A DNA stretch of 37,335 nucleotides from CAUZFZ01 sp963579025 (GTDB lineage Bacteria; Planctomycetota; Planctomycetia; Planctomycetales; Planctomycetaceae), in contig CAUZFZ010000108.1 of assembly GCA_963579025.1 (NCBI GenBank), positions 1 through 37,335 of the forward strand. The letters run 5' to 3'. Numbering within the stretch: position 1 is the first letter of the stretch; every line of letters starts with the position of its first letter. The notes below the pieces were generated by a model that saw only the letters and a program-made list of their open reading frames with translations, had not been told where the DNA came from and made no database searches. The position numbers were made by a program, and so were the translations under genes. This document shows, one piece after another, positions 8,165-17,579 of this stretch.

Positions 8165-9655
8165 TCACTCGTAGTCGGCGGCCGTCAGGCTCTTGAGGAC
8201 CGACAGTTGCCAGTCCCTCAATTCCGACTGCATAGCCGCTGCCACCTGTGGTTGCCGTTCGACAAGGTTCTTTGTCTCGGCCGGATCGTCGCGGAGATCG
8301 AACAGTTCGCTTGTGGATTCGCCACCCCTCTTACTGTGCACGACAAGCTTGTATCGATTCCCCAACAGCACGCGTGAACCGGCAAAGTCCTGATCCGTGA
8401 TCTTCGGATGATGGAAGTTCACGAAATTACGCGTGTAGATGTCGCCCATCATTTTGACCAAAGGTGTCGTCCCGCGTTGAAAGCCTGCTTTGATATACGG
8501 CTCGTTCTTAGTTTCCGCTTTCCAGTCAAATGTCCAGAAACCGATTGAGTCGGGCCGCTCGCTCATCTGACCGTCGATCATGGGCGTAAGATCAATTCCA
8601 TCAAGCGGGCGAGCCGGTAGAGGTGTCCCAGTCAACTTGCAAAGCGTTGGCAGGATGTCGCTGGTGACGGAATTCACATCAGAGACGAGTGGTTTGGCAA
8701 TCCCTGACGGCCATTCGATGATGCCGGGAACTCGAACACCGCCTTCGTACATGTTTCCTTTTTGACCTCGAAAAGGCGACGTGACAATACCGTCACCCGG
8801 AGTGCCATTGTCGCCGCAATACCACACCAGGGTGTCGTCTCGCAGCTCTTCGTTCTTTAGCCAGTCGCGAAGCTGTCCGATCGAACGATCCATCGCCGTA
8901 ATCTCGGCATAGCGTTCTCTCAGCACATCTCGCAGTGGCCGCTTTGTTGGACGGCCCGTTTTGTTGGATGTCAGCTTGAATTGTTTGTCTGCGTATTCTT
9001 CAGGCAGGTCGTCATACAGCGCCAGATCCTTATCGAGACCGCTGTACGGTTCGTGCGGCGACCCGAACCAGACGACCGCAAAAAACGGCCGCTTCTTTTG
9101 CTGTGCCTGTTTAAGAAACTCAATCGTCTCGGCGATGACGATCTCCGAACTTTCACCCTTGAATACCTGAGGCGGGCCTCCGTTACGCGACAACGTCGGA
9201 TTCAATTCGAAGAAATTGTCGTGCGACAGCCACTGGTCGAATCCCATGGCTCCCGGACTTGTTGGCGACGCGGCTTTGACAGGTCCAAGATGCCATTTGC
9301 CAAAATGCCCACACGTATATCCCGACTTCTTCAACAGGTGCGCGATCGTGATTTCTTCCGGACGAATCGAACAGTTCGGCGCAAACGTTCCATAGCGGAC
9401 GGGATGTCGCCCGGTCATGACGCTCCCGCGGGTCGGCGAACACGACGGATGCGCCGAATAGAACCGGTCCATCCGAAGTCCCGAAGCCGCCATCTCATCC
9501 AGCACGGGCGTCTTCAAATGCGGGTGGCCGTTGTAGCCTGTTTCATCCCAGCCGTGATCGTCCCCCATAAGAAGAATGATATTGGGGCGTTCTGCACCAG
9601 GAGCGGAGCTGGCCACGCCCGAAAGCAACGCGAACGCGATGTAGATCAGTCTCAT
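8165..9655 (-). CDS. Secreted sulfatase (CSPTR active site)
   Basis: A 496-residue type I sulfatase that hydrolyses sulfate esters outside the cytoplasm. A signal peptide (residues 1 to about 20, ending ASSAPGA) precedes the catalytic domain. The metal site begins with LLMGDDHGWDE. The formylglycine motif is CSPTR, with Cys72 to be converted by an FGE-type enzyme, and the second sulfatase signature is HFGKWHLG. The region CGDNGTPGD carries the later metal-binding Asp-Asn pair. A C-terminal part around LFDLRDDPAETKNL is typical of S1 sulfatases. It is transcribed away from DUF1552 across a 275-base shared upstream region. The likely substrate is a sulfated polysaccharide, not identifiable by eye. 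Confidence 0.93.
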   Translation of the reverse strand: MRLIYIAFALLSGVASSAPGAERPNIILLMGDDHGWDETGYNGHPHLKTPVLDEMAASGLRMDRFYSAHPSCSPTRGSVMTGRHPVRYGTFAPNCSIRPEEITIAHLLKKSGYTCGHFGKWHLGPVKAASPTSPGAMGFDQWLSHDNFFELNPTLSRNGGPPQVFKGESSEIVIAETIEFLKQAQQKKRPFFAVVWFGSPHEPYSGLDKDLALYDDLPEEYADKQFKLTSNKTGRPTKRPLRDVLRERYAEITAMDRSIGQLRDWLKNEELRDDTLVWYCGDNGTPGDGIVTSPFRGQKGNMYEGGVRVPGIIEWPSGIAKPLVSDVNSVTSDILPTLCKLTGTPLPARPLDGIDLTPMIDGQMSERPDSIGFWTFDWKAETKNEPYIKAGFQRGTTPLVKMMGDIYTRNFVNFHHPKITDQDFAGSRVLLGNRYKLVVHSKRGGESTSELFDLRDDPAETKNLVERQPQVAAAMQSELRDWQLSVLKSLTAADYE

Positions 9656-9930
9656 GCTGAGTCGTTTCTATGCGATTTGGTTTGACATTGAATGTACGCT
9701 GACCGGTGGTCAGTCGATTCTCGCGGGAAAATATCGGCCGTGACATGACCTGACAATCGCATGAATCAGCCGCCAGACGATTCACCGCGGAAAGGCGTGG
9801 TGCGGCTGTCTGGACGATAGACGGAATTAAACCGATGATTGCGATCATCGTACGGACTCAAGAAGAACCAACTGATTCATCATCCTGCCTGCGAGAGCTG
9901 TTCGCAGCAGTCATTCAGTGAGAATAATCT
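9656..9930. promoter_or_regulatory. Divergent control region with two inverted repeats
   Basis: This gap must hold the promoters of the sulfatase (-) and DUF1552 (+) genes. CTGACC/GGTCAG (9699-9704 and 9708-9713) and CGATGAT/ATCATCG (9833-9839 and 9844-9850) are short perfect inverted repeats of operator size. A TTGACA occurs at 9682-9687 but no matching -10 box follows. Function is inferred only from position. Confidence 0.3.
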
Positions 9931-11292
9931 ATGAACGTGTCGCGACGGAGCTTTCTGAAGGCCAATGGGGCTGCCCTTCTACTGCCGTTTCTGCCGTCGC
10001 TTGCCGCGAGCGGTGAGGAAGAACAGCACGTCCAGCCCAGCCGGAAGCTGGTGCTCATGTATGTCCCCAACGGCCTGGTTCGCCGGTGCTTTTTCCCCGG
10101 CGAAGAGGACGGCGTATTGCCCGGCTTCGTCGGCGGCTTCAACGCCGACAAGACGAAGAAGCAGAAACGGCTCCAGAACACTCCGGGCGTTTATCCCCTG
10201 GAACTCACGTCAACCATGCAGCCGTTGAAGGAGCATGCAAACGATATCACACTGGTCACCGGCCTGGACCGCACATTCAAGAATGGCCAGGACGTCCACG
10301 CTCAGGGAGCGTCCTGCTACCTGACCAGCCTGTCACCAGCGCAGGCGTCGGAACAGGGTATCCGGCACCCCAATGGCAGAAGCCTTGACCAGGTGATCGG
10401 TGACCACGTCGGTCACTCAAGTGTATTTCGAACTCTTGAGATCAGTTGTAACGGCTTCACGGCCGGCAAAGAGTCGATCCACTTCAACAATATCTCGTGG
10501 TACGGGCCGGACAAAATCGCGCCGTCGATCAAGGACCCGCAGAAGCTCTACAACCGACTGTTCATGGCGGACAGCCATCGTGCCCATGTCGCGGATGTGT
10601 CAGACCTCGTACTCGCCGATGCAAAAACGCTCTCGAAACGTCTGGGACGTGACGATCGGGAAACGCTCGGAGAATTCATGGAGATGATCCGCAACGTCGA
10701 AATCCGAATGCTGAGAATGCAGAAGCTGCTCGCGGGTGCCGATGTGAAGATTCCCAAAAACGAAATCCTGCCGAGAGGCGACTATATCAAGCTGCAGGCC
10801 GACCTCATGTTGCTGGCGTTGCAGATGGGAATCACCAACGTAGCCACCTTTATGGTCGGCCCCGAGCGCTGGGACGCTTCGTTGATGTACGAAGGCGTAT
10901 TCGACAAGCCAGTACAGCACCACAACATGACGCATAACCAGAAGGGCGACGGTTACAAGAGACTCCAGAAACTCGACATCTTCCACATGGAGCAGTACGC
11001 GTACATCCTGTCTCGAATGAAGGAGATTAAGGAAGCCGACGGCAGCTCACTGTATGACAACTCGATTGTTACTTATGGCGCCGGTCTGGGTGACGGAGCC
11101 ACGCACCAGTACTTTGACCTGCCATTGATCGTTGCCGGCAAGGCACAGGGCCAGATCAAGCAGGGCCGCTTCATCCAGTGCAAGAGTGGCACGTTGAATT
11201 CGAACATGTGGCTGACTCTAGCCCAGCTCATGGGACTGGAACTCGACAGTTTCGCCGACAGCACCGGCGTCATCTCCGAACTATGGACGTGA
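9931..11292 (+). CDS. DUF1552 domain protein, Tat-exported
   Basis: A 453-residue DUF1552 protein (Pfam's HXXSHH family). The N-terminus SRRSFLKANGAALLLPF is a twin-arginine signal, so it is exported folded. The body shows LMYVPNGLVRRCFFP and the family's C-terminal GAGLGDGATHQYFDLPLIV. The signature usually written HxxSHH appears here as HNMTHN, near residue 332, a conservative but real departure. Function is unproven; family members almost always sit beside DUF1587/1592-type cytochromes, as here, and may work with them in extracellular polymer turnover. The cytochrome gene starts 113 bases downstream. SD is weak (GTGAGA). Confidence 0.9.
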   Translation: MNVSRRSFLKANGAALLLPFLPSLAASGEEEQHVQPSRKLVLMYVPNGLVRRCFFPGEEDGVLPGFVGGFNADKTKKQKRLQNTPGVYPLELTSTMQPLKEHANDITLVTGLDRTFKNGQDVHAQGASCYLTSLSPAQASEQGIRHPNGRSLDQVIGDHVGHSSVFRTLEISCNGFTAGKESIHFNNISWYGPDKIAPSIKDPQKLYNRLFMADSHRAHVADVSDLVLADAKTLSKRLGRDDRETLGEFMEMIRNVEIRMLRMQKLLAGADVKIPKNEILPRGDYIKLQADLMLLALQMGITNVATFMVGPERWDASLMYEGVFDKPVQHHNMTHNQKGDGYKRLQKLDIFHMEQYAYILSRMKEIKEADGSSLYDNSIVTYGAGLGDGATHQYFDLPLIVAGKAQGQIKQGRFIQCKSGTLNSNMWLTLAQLMGLELDSFADSTGVISELWT

Positions 11293-11405
11293 CAGCGACT
11301 CCTTCCGATGCCCCGATTCGGCGAAGACCGGCCACTCGTCTGCCAGTCCGACGGCCTGCAACTTCGTACGCGTCATTCATCTGCTGCATTGTGAGACGAT
11401 TATTC

Positions 11406-14357
11406 ATGTCCTTCACTACGACCATCGACCGCACGTGCGTACTGCTCGTGGCGCTACTGAGCACAACGCTCTCGGAATGCCGGGCCGATGACTTTGACAC
11501 TTTTCTGGCGCCACTTATCCAACAGAAATGCGCACGTTGTCATGGTGGCGAGGAAGTCAATGGCAAGGTCAACCTCAAAGCGATTTCGACTACGCAGCAG
11601 TTTCTTGAGAAGCCAAAGCTGATCAAAGAAGTCATCGATGTGATCGACGCCAATGACATGCCTCCCGAAGGCGAGCCCCAACTGGACGCGTTAGTTCGCA
11701 CAAAGCTGCTGAAGACATTGAAGAGCCTGCTACGTCAGGCAACCAGCAATCAGTCAGAGCAACGCGTTCCAATCCGGCGGTTGAATCGATTCCAGTACAA
11801 CAATGCGGTTAAGGACATATTTCAGTTGAAAGGTGACGTCTTCAAACTGTCTGAAAAGCTGATGACTCGCCATAGCAACTACCTGACTGCCGGATCGGAC
11901 AGAATGCCCGACAAAGTCAAAGTGGCCTCACATTCATTGAATCCGATGGCCGGCCTGAGTGGAGTGGTCCCATTTCCGAAAGACCTTCGCGCGTCACACG
12001 GTTTTGACAATCAGGCGAACCAGTTGACACTTTCACCATTGCTGCTGGACGCCTTTCTGCGACTTAGCGTCTCGATCGTCGAGAGCCCGGACTTCAACGA
12101 GCAGAACGTTGGTATCTGGCATGACTTGTTTCAGGCACCCACTGCCGAGACGGATGCTGCCACAGAGGTGCGAAGCAGGCTCAGTTCCTTTCTGTTGAGA
12201 GCTTTTCGTCGTCCTGCCGAGCCAGAAACCCTGGACCGATACACGACGTATGCACTGGCCAAGATCGACCAGGGACTGCCATTTGCCGACACGATGAAAA
12301 AAGTCGCGTCGGCCGCTCTGTCCTCGCCCATGTTTCTCTTCCGCTCAAGCGGTGCTGGTCAAGCGGCAGATCAATTCGAACTTGCGTCAAACCTCTCCTT
12401 CTTTCTGTGGGCCAGTTGCCCTGACCTGGAATTGCTGCAACTGGCCGAGAGTGGAACACTCTCAAAGCCGGAGACATTAGACCGCACAATCGAACGGATG
12501 TTTGCCGATCCGAAAATCGAACGATTTCTCGACACGTTTCCCGCACAGTGGATGCAGCTTGAAAATGTCCTGGCGGCAACTCCGGACCCACAGAAGCACA
12601 GATTCTTCAGTCTGGACAAGGACCATCCAGCCAGTCTGCAGATGGTGCTTGAACCGCTGCTTCTGTTTGATTCGGCCTTCGTCGAGAACCGACCGATCGT
12701 CGATCTGATCTCACCCGAATTCAGCTACCGGAGCGACTTCCTGAAAACGTGGTACACGTCTGATCTCAAGCCACCACAAATTGATACGCGGATGGTCGTT
12801 GAAGAGAACCGGGTCAATGCCCGCCGGCGAATGACACTGGAAGCGAGCATCAACTCGGCCCAGGCGGAACTGGATACGCTGATCAATCCCGTCAAATCTC
12901 GTCTGCTGGCCGCACGCCAGACTGAGTCCGGCAATCGGAAACCCGTCGATCTGAAACCGTATGCCGCCTGGGAATTCGACGGGGATCTGAAGAGCTCGAT
13001 CGGACCACTGGATTTGAAGGCCAGGGGGAAAATCGCCTTCCAGGATGGCATGGTCGTTCTAAACAAGTCGTTCCTGCAAAGCAGCACACTGCCGATCGAC
13101 CTGAAGGGCAAGACAATGGAGGTCTGGTTCAAGCTACAGGACGTGAACCAGAGGGGTGGCGGAGTCATGGGCATCCAGGGGCCTGGCGACTTCTTCGACA
13201 CGATTGTGCTGGGCGAGAGAAAGCCAAAGCACTGGATATCCGGAAGTAATGGGTTCAGTCGGACAGAGGACTTCCCTGAATCCACTCCCGAGGAAAAACC
13301 AAATCTGCTGCTGCATTTGGCGATGGTTTACACAGATGACGGAACGACCACGCTGTATCGAAACGGAATCCCGTACGGAAAACCCTATCGCAAGGCCGCA
13401 GCGACATTTCCGAAGAATCAAACATCCGTCTTATTCGGATTGAGGCACCTGCCGCCAGGTGGCAACAAGTACCTTTCCGTGAGTATTGATAAAGCCCGAT
13501 TCTATAATCGTCCCCTGACAGCGGCTGAAATCTCGGCGTCATTCAGTGGATACAACCAGTACATCACAGACGCGGAACTACTGGCGGCGATGACCGACGA
13601 CCAGCGAACGAACAGGAAAATGCTGATCGCGTCGATCACTCAGGCGAAAGTCGATCTGAAGAAAGTCCCGGCGCAGCGTGATGTGCAGAAACTTCAGCAG
13701 GACGTACAACGAAGATTCGACGACCAGATTCGGGGAAAGCTGCGTTCACAGGAATTCGAACGTGTTGCTGCGACTGACCCGCGGTATGGCGGCGTCATTA
13801 CCAACGCCGCCATGTTGAGCATGACTTCAGGACCGAAGCGAACGCATCCAATTGCTCGCGGTGCCTGGATTATTGAAGTCATCTTCAACGACCCGCCGCC
13901 ACCACCGCCAAACGACGTGCCGCCATTGAATGAGGATCAGGGTGGGAAGAACCTGACGATCCGCGAAAAGTTCGCCGTTCATCGTAAGAACCCGGATTGC
14001 GCAGGTTGCCACTCGCGTCTCGACCCGCTGGGCTTCGCGCTTGAGAACTTCGACATCACTGGCCGATGGCGTGACAAGTACGCAAACGGTCGAGACGTTG
14101 ATTCCAGCGGCACGCTGATGAGGAAGTACCAATTCAAAGGCATCGTCGACTTCAAAGAATCACTGTCCAGGCAGAAACGGCGCTTTGCCAAAGCCTTCAC
14201 GGGGCATCTGCTGAGGTTCGCCGTGTCGAGGGAACTGGTTCCCGCTGACTCGCTGGCAATTGACGCAATCGTGGACAAGGCACAGCCCTCCGATTTCAAA
14301 CTGCGAACACTCGTTCGAGAAGTGGTCCACAGTGATACTTTCTTCAAAGAAGGATGA
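11406..14357 (+). CDS. DUF1587/1595/1592/1588/1585 cytochrome with LamG-like insert
   Basis: A 983-residue exported protein typical of planctomycetes. Order: signal sequence (residues 1-28), N-terminal cytochrome c segment CARCH (42-46), DUF1587 (RLNRFQYNNAVKDIF, near 122), DUF1595 (near 257-312), DUF1592 (near 324-450), a LamG/concanavalin-like beta domain (about 518-715), DUF1588 (GPKRTHPIARGAWI, about 805-845), a second heme motif CAGCHSRLDPLG (865) and DUF1585 (about 914-980). Two c-type hemes are therefore predicted. The LamG-like part, containing MEVWFKL and DKARFYNRPLTAAEI, is an insertion in the usual order and probably binds sugar. The frame is open from 11178, but ATG 11406 is chosen because it begins the signal peptide. 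It probably partners the upstream DUF1552 protein. Confidence 0.9.
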   Translation: MSFTTTIDRTCVLLVALLSTTLSECRADDFDTFLAPLIQQKCARCHGGEEVNGKVNLKAISTTQQFLEKPKLIKEVIDVIDANDMPPEGEPQLDALVRTKLLKTLKSLLRQATSNQSEQRVPIRRLNRFQYNNAVKDIFQLKGDVFKLSEKLMTRHSNYLTAGSDRMPDKVKVASHSLNPMAGLSGVVPFPKDLRASHGFDNQANQLTLSPLLLDAFLRLSVSIVESPDFNEQNVGIWHDLFQAPTAETDAATEVRSRLSSFLLRAFRRPAEPETLDRYTTYALAKIDQGLPFADTMKKVASAALSSPMFLFRSSGAGQAADQFELASNLSFFLWASCPDLELLQLAESGTLSKPETLDRTIERMFADPKIERFLDTFPAQWMQLENVLAATPDPQKHRFFSLDKDHPASLQMVLEPLLLFDSAFVENRPIVDLISPEFSYRSDFLKTWYTSDLKPPQIDTRMVVEENRVNARRRMTLEASINSAQAELDTLINPVKSRLLAARQTESGNRKPVDLKPYAAWEFDGDLKSSIGPLDLKARGKIAFQDGMVVLNKSFLQSSTLPIDLKGKTMEVWFKLQDVNQRGGGVMGIQGPGDFFDTIVLGERKPKHWISGSNGFSRTEDFPESTPEEKPNLLLHLAMVYTDDGTTTLYRNGIPYGKPYRKAAATFPKNQTSVLFGLRHLPPGGNKYLSVSIDKARFYNRPLTAAEISASFSGYNQYITDAELLAAMTDDQRTNRKMLIASITQAKVDLKKVPAQRDVQKLQQDVQRRFDDQIRGKLRSQEFERVAATDPRYGGVITNAAMLSMTSGPKRTHPIARGAWIIEVIFNDPPPPPPNDVPPLNEDQGGKNLTIREKFAVHRKNPDCAGCHSRLDPLGFALENFDITGRWRDKYANGRDVDSSGTLMRKYQFKGIVDFKESLSRQKRRFAKAFTGHLLRFAVSRELVPADSLAIDAIVDKAQPSDFKLRTLVREVVHSDTFFKEG

Positions 14358-14458
14358 TCCGGGCACTGAGTGCTCTGCATCAGATGGAAACTAAACCGAT
14401 CAACACGCACGCATACGGGGCCACACGAGTCCATAGCGGTTTCCGACGAAAGACTCCC

Positions 14459-15781
14459 ATGAAATCGATCACACGCCAAAATGCGTTCTACCTCACTCTG
14501 GCCCTCTGGACGGCAAGTGCGGCGGCAGCGGAAAAGCCGAACATTCTGATCATCTTCACCGATGACCAGGGATATGCGGACCTGGCCTGTTACGGCAATG
14601 AGAAGAACAAGACGCCACGACTCGACCAGTTGGCGAAGGAAGGGACACGTTTTACGTCCTTCTATTCTCAGACGGTTTGTGGGCCTTCACGTTCGGCGTT
14701 GCTGACCGGGCGGCATCCCATCCGCAGCAAAGGCTGGGGCATGCCGGCTTCTGAGACTACGTTCGCGGAGCTGATTCGCGACGCGGGTTACCAGACCGCA
14801 TGTATTGGGAAGTGGGATGTCTCAAATCGCAAGCCGATCATTGATCGGATGCCGAATACCCAGGGATTCGACTACTACTTCGGAACCTTGGGAGCCAACG
14901 ATGGTGGTGGCGTCAGCTTTCATGAGAACAACGCAAAGGCAGGTTCAAGCCGCGACATGGGTGAGCTGACGACGCTCTACACCAACAAGGCCATTGCCTA
15001 CCTCAAGGGCACACGCGATCCGGCCAAGCCGTTTGTTCTCTATGTGGCTCATACAATGATGCACACCATCATTAATGCTTCGGAACGCTTTTGCGGCAAA
15101 TCGGAGGGCGGACTGTACGGTGATGTGGTCGAGGAGTTCGACTACGAAACCGGCCGTCTGCTCGATGTTCTTGATGAACTGGGGCTGAGTCAAAACACGA
15201 TGGTGATCTACACCAGCGACAATGGCCCGTGGAACCAGCCAAAATATACGGACAGGAAACAAGGGCATCCCAAGGGGTCTATCTTCTGGGGCGAGTCCGG
15301 GCCGCTGCGTAATGGCAAGGGCTCCTGTTACGAAGGCGGCTATCGCCTGCCCTGTATTGTTCGCTGGCCCGGAAAGGTGCCGGCTGGCCGTGTCTCTGAT
15401 GCCATCTTCGCGACGATCGACTTCATGCCGACTTTCGCCTCGCTGGCCGGCTTCAAAGTGCCGGCGGGCCGCCGCATTGACGGCATCGATCAGACCGCGT
15501 TGCTCTTTGGCCAACGCGACACCGGCCGCGAACATTTCTATTTCCAGGCAGCCGGAGTCCGTCAGGGCAAATGGAAGTATCTGAAAGCGAAGGCACACTT
15601 CTACGGCTACGCAATAGAGAATGACCGAAAGATCGAGGAAGAACTCTACGATCTCGAAGCCGACCTCGGCGAGCAAACAAACCTGGCTGCGAAATTCCCA
15701 CAGAGGGTTGCCAAACTGCGAACGCTGATGCAGTCGATCGAGGGAGGCGACAAGCTGGAAGCGAGTGCGAATAAGCGCTGA
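14459..15781 (+). CDS. Secreted sulfatase with GKWD variant
   Basis: A 440-residue type I sulfatase with a signal peptide (residues 1-24, ending ASAAAA). Motifs: metal site IIFTDDQGYAD near 32, formylglycine site CGPSR with Cys74, TSDNGPW for the later metal pair, and a C-terminal YDLEADLGEQTNL. The second signature, normally GKWHxG, reads IGKWDVSNR, so the sulfate-contacting His is an Asp. This form may mark a sulfatase subfamily with a different substrate. The frame is open back to 14354, overlapping the cytochrome end, but ATG 14459 gives the signal peptide. It lies about 100 bases after the cytochrome gene and is probably in the same transcript. Confidence 0.92.
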   Translation: MKSITRQNAFYLTLALWTASAAAAEKPNILIIFTDDQGYADLACYGNEKNKTPRLDQLAKEGTRFTSFYSQTVCGPSRSALLTGRHPIRSKGWGMPASETTFAELIRDAGYQTACIGKWDVSNRKPIIDRMPNTQGFDYYFGTLGANDGGGVSFHENNAKAGSSRDMGELTTLYTNKAIAYLKGTRDPAKPFVLYVAHTMMHTIINASERFCGKSEGGLYGDVVEEFDYETGRLLDVLDELGLSQNTMVIYTSDNGPWNQPKYTDRKQGHPKGSIFWGESGPLRNGKGSCYEGGYRLPCIVRWPGKVPAGRVSDAIFATIDFMPTFASLAGFKVPAGRRIDGIDQTALLFGQRDTGREHFYFQAAGVRQGKWKYLKAKAHFYGYAIENDRKIEEELYDLEADLGEQTNLAAKFPQRVAKLRTLMQSIEGGDKLEASANKR

Positions 15782-15864
15782 GCCGGCTTTCGCACCGCCG
15801 CCGGACTGTCTCGGACCCGCCCGCATCGCGGCCGAAGTATGGTCTGGCAATGGGAGAGACTTGC

Positions 15865-16845
15865 CTACAGGGACGCGACTTCGCGTCGGGCGAGTTCCAT
15901 ATCGTGGTCAATCATGATCCCGACCAGTTCGTCGAAACTCACTTGTGGTTCCCAGCCAAGTTTCTCGCGGGCTTTCGTTGCGTCGCCGGTGAGCACGTCG
16001 ACTTCGGCCGGCCTTAACAGGGACTCGTCGAAGTCGACGAAATCCTGCCAGTCCAAGTCGACACGGGCGAAGGCCAGTTGGAGAAAATCACGGACGGAAT
16101 GAGTCTGGCCAGTCGCAATCACGAAGTCTTCAGGTTCTTGCTGCTGCAGCATGAGCCACATCGCCTCAACGTAATCGCGTGCGAAACCCCAGTCGCGCCG
16201 CGCGTCGATGTTACCCAGCGTGAGCCGGGTCTGCAGACCAAGTTTGATCCGCCCCACGGCGCGGCTGATCTTGCGAGTGACGAACCCCTCACCGCGATGA
16301 GGCGACTCGTGGTTAAACAGGATCCCACAGACGGCGAACATCCCGTAGGACTCGCGGTAGTTGATCGTCTGCCAGTGCGCATAGACCTTGGCACACGAGT
16401 ACGGGCTGCGTGGATGGAAGGGAGTTGTTTCCCTCTGCGGAGTCTCGACGACCTTACCAAACATTTCACTGGATGATGCCTGGTAAAACCTTACCTGACG
16501 GCCTGTGGCCGTCTGGTACTGACGGATTGCATCGAGTACACGCAGCGTCCCGACTCCCGTTGCATTCGCCGTGTACACGGGAATGTCGAATGACAGACGC
16601 ACATGGCTTTGAGCTCCAAGATTGTAGACCTCATCGGGCTGAGCCTCGTGGAGAATTTCCATGAGGTTCGAGCCATCACTCAGATCTGCATAATAAAGCC
16701 GGTCGGCAGCTTCACCGATCCCGGGAGCACGGCACGGAATGACGCCGTGGACTTCGTACCCTTTGCCGGTCAGCAGTTCCGTCAGGTAATGACCGTCCTG
16801 CCCGGAGATGCCAGTGATCAGTGCTCGTTTTGCTGGTTCAGTCAT
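15865..16845 (-). CDS. gmd: GDP-mannose 4,6-dehydratase
   Basis: A 326-residue short-chain dehydrogenase that turns GDP-D-mannose into GDP-4-keto-6-deoxymannose, the first step to GDP-fucose, rhamnose or colitose. Seen: the NAD(P) loop TGISGQDG (11-18), YNLGAQSHVRLSF, the catalytic ASSSEMFG (123-130) and Tyr149-xxx-Lys153 (YSCAK), and LFNHESPHRGEGFVTRKI, specific for Gmd. It is slightly shorter than the usual 340-370 because the loop after the first beta-alpha unit is reduced. Start is ATG 16845; an earlier TTG at 16851 is less likely. It overlaps the SRAP gene end by 8 bases, implying translational coupling. The next enzyme of a GDP-sugar pathway is not in this window. Confidence 0.93.
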   Translation of the reverse strand: MTEPAKRALITGISGQDGHYLTELLTGKGYEVHGVIPCRAPGIGEAADRLYYADLSDGSNLMEILHEAQPDEVYNLGAQSHVRLSFDIPVYTANATGVGTLRVLDAIRQYQTATGRQVRFYQASSSEMFGKVVETPQRETTPFHPRSPYSCAKVYAHWQTINYRESYGMFAVCGILFNHESPHRGEGFVTRKISRAVGRIKLGLQTRLTLGNIDARRDWGFARDYVEAMWLMLQQQEPEDFVIATGQTHSVRDFLQLAFARVDLDWQDFVDFDESLLRPAEVDVLTGDATKAREKLGWEPQVSFDELVGIMIDHDMELARREVASL

Positions 16846-17566
16846 CGTCAAAGTTCAATGTAGCCTGTTGGCGGACATTGCCTGGCGCGTTGATTGGCAG
16901 ATGTAATTCGGGGCGTTCGGTGCGTGCACTGTTGACATCAAACCCGACCGGATACATCTCGAACGGATCGGTCGAATGCGGCTGTAGAAGTTGTCGCAAT
17001 GCTGTGGCTTCAACGTCTGTGTCGAGCCACAGATCGTATCCGTCCGGGTTGAGAATGACGGGCATCCTGTCGTGGATCTGCGCGAGAAGACTGTTCGCCT
17101 CGGTTGTCACGATGGTACACGATTCCACTGCGCTGCCATCGCCCGAAGTCCAGCACTCCCACAATCCCGCGAATGCAAACAACTGCTGGTCGGTTCTGCG
17201 GATATGAAACGGTTGCTTCGGTTTTGATCGTCGTTCGCCCTCGGCCCCGGCCTTCCATTCGTAGAAACCGTCGACGGGAATCAGACATCTTCGCCGCTTG
17301 AATGCCGCTCGAAACGACGGTTTTTCATGCACCGTTTCGCCCCGCGCGTTGATCATACGGTAGCCGATCTTTTCGTCTTTCGCCCAGGACGGAATCAGTC
17401 CCCATCGAAACAACGACCACTCGCGTCGACCATCGATGTTTCGGATGGCACCAACGGGCTGAGACGGAGCGATGTTGAATCGTGGAGTCCACTCCGGCTC
17501 GCGAAACAGTTCGAAGGACGCTGCCATTTCAGCCGGCGAGGCCTGGAGGGTGAATCGACCGCACAT
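16838..17566 (-). CDS. SRAP domain protein (YedK/HMCES type)
   Basis: A 242-residue SOS-response-associated peptidase. Family members bind single-stranded DNA at abasic sites and form a thiazolidine crosslink through the N-terminal Cys after Met removal. All key residues are present: MCGRFTL (Cys2), MINARGETVHEKPSF (Asn73), GFYEWK (Glu103) and IHDRMPVIL (His165). The longer open frame upstream is ignored because Cys must follow the initiator Met, so ATG 17566 is the start; no strong SD is seen. It begins 13 bases after the small membrane ORF and overlaps gmd by 8 bases. A DNA-repair gene between a transporter and a sugar-nucleotide gene is unexpected. Confidence 0.93.
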   Translation of the reverse strand: MCGRFTLQASPAEMAASFELFREPEWTPRFNIAPSQPVGAIRNIDGRREWSLFRWGLIPSWAKDEKIGYRMINARGETVHEKPSFRAAFKRRRCLIPVDGFYEWKAGAEGERRSKPKQPFHIRRTDQQLFAFAGLWECWTSGDGSAVESCTIVTTEANSLLAQIHDRMPVILNPDGYDLWLDTDVEATALRQLLQPHSTDPFEMYPVGFDVNSARTERPELHLPINAPGNVRQQATLNFDDD

Positions 17567-17579
17567 CAGTCCGTCCATT

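Noticed and set aside
11178..11405. N-terminal extension of the cytochrome gene
   Set aside because: It overlaps the DUF1552 gene and encodes Arg-rich sequence; the signal peptide begins at ATG 11406.
14945..15850. 301-codon minus-strand frame
   Set aside because: Antisense to the second sulfatase, whose motifs prove the plus strand is coding.
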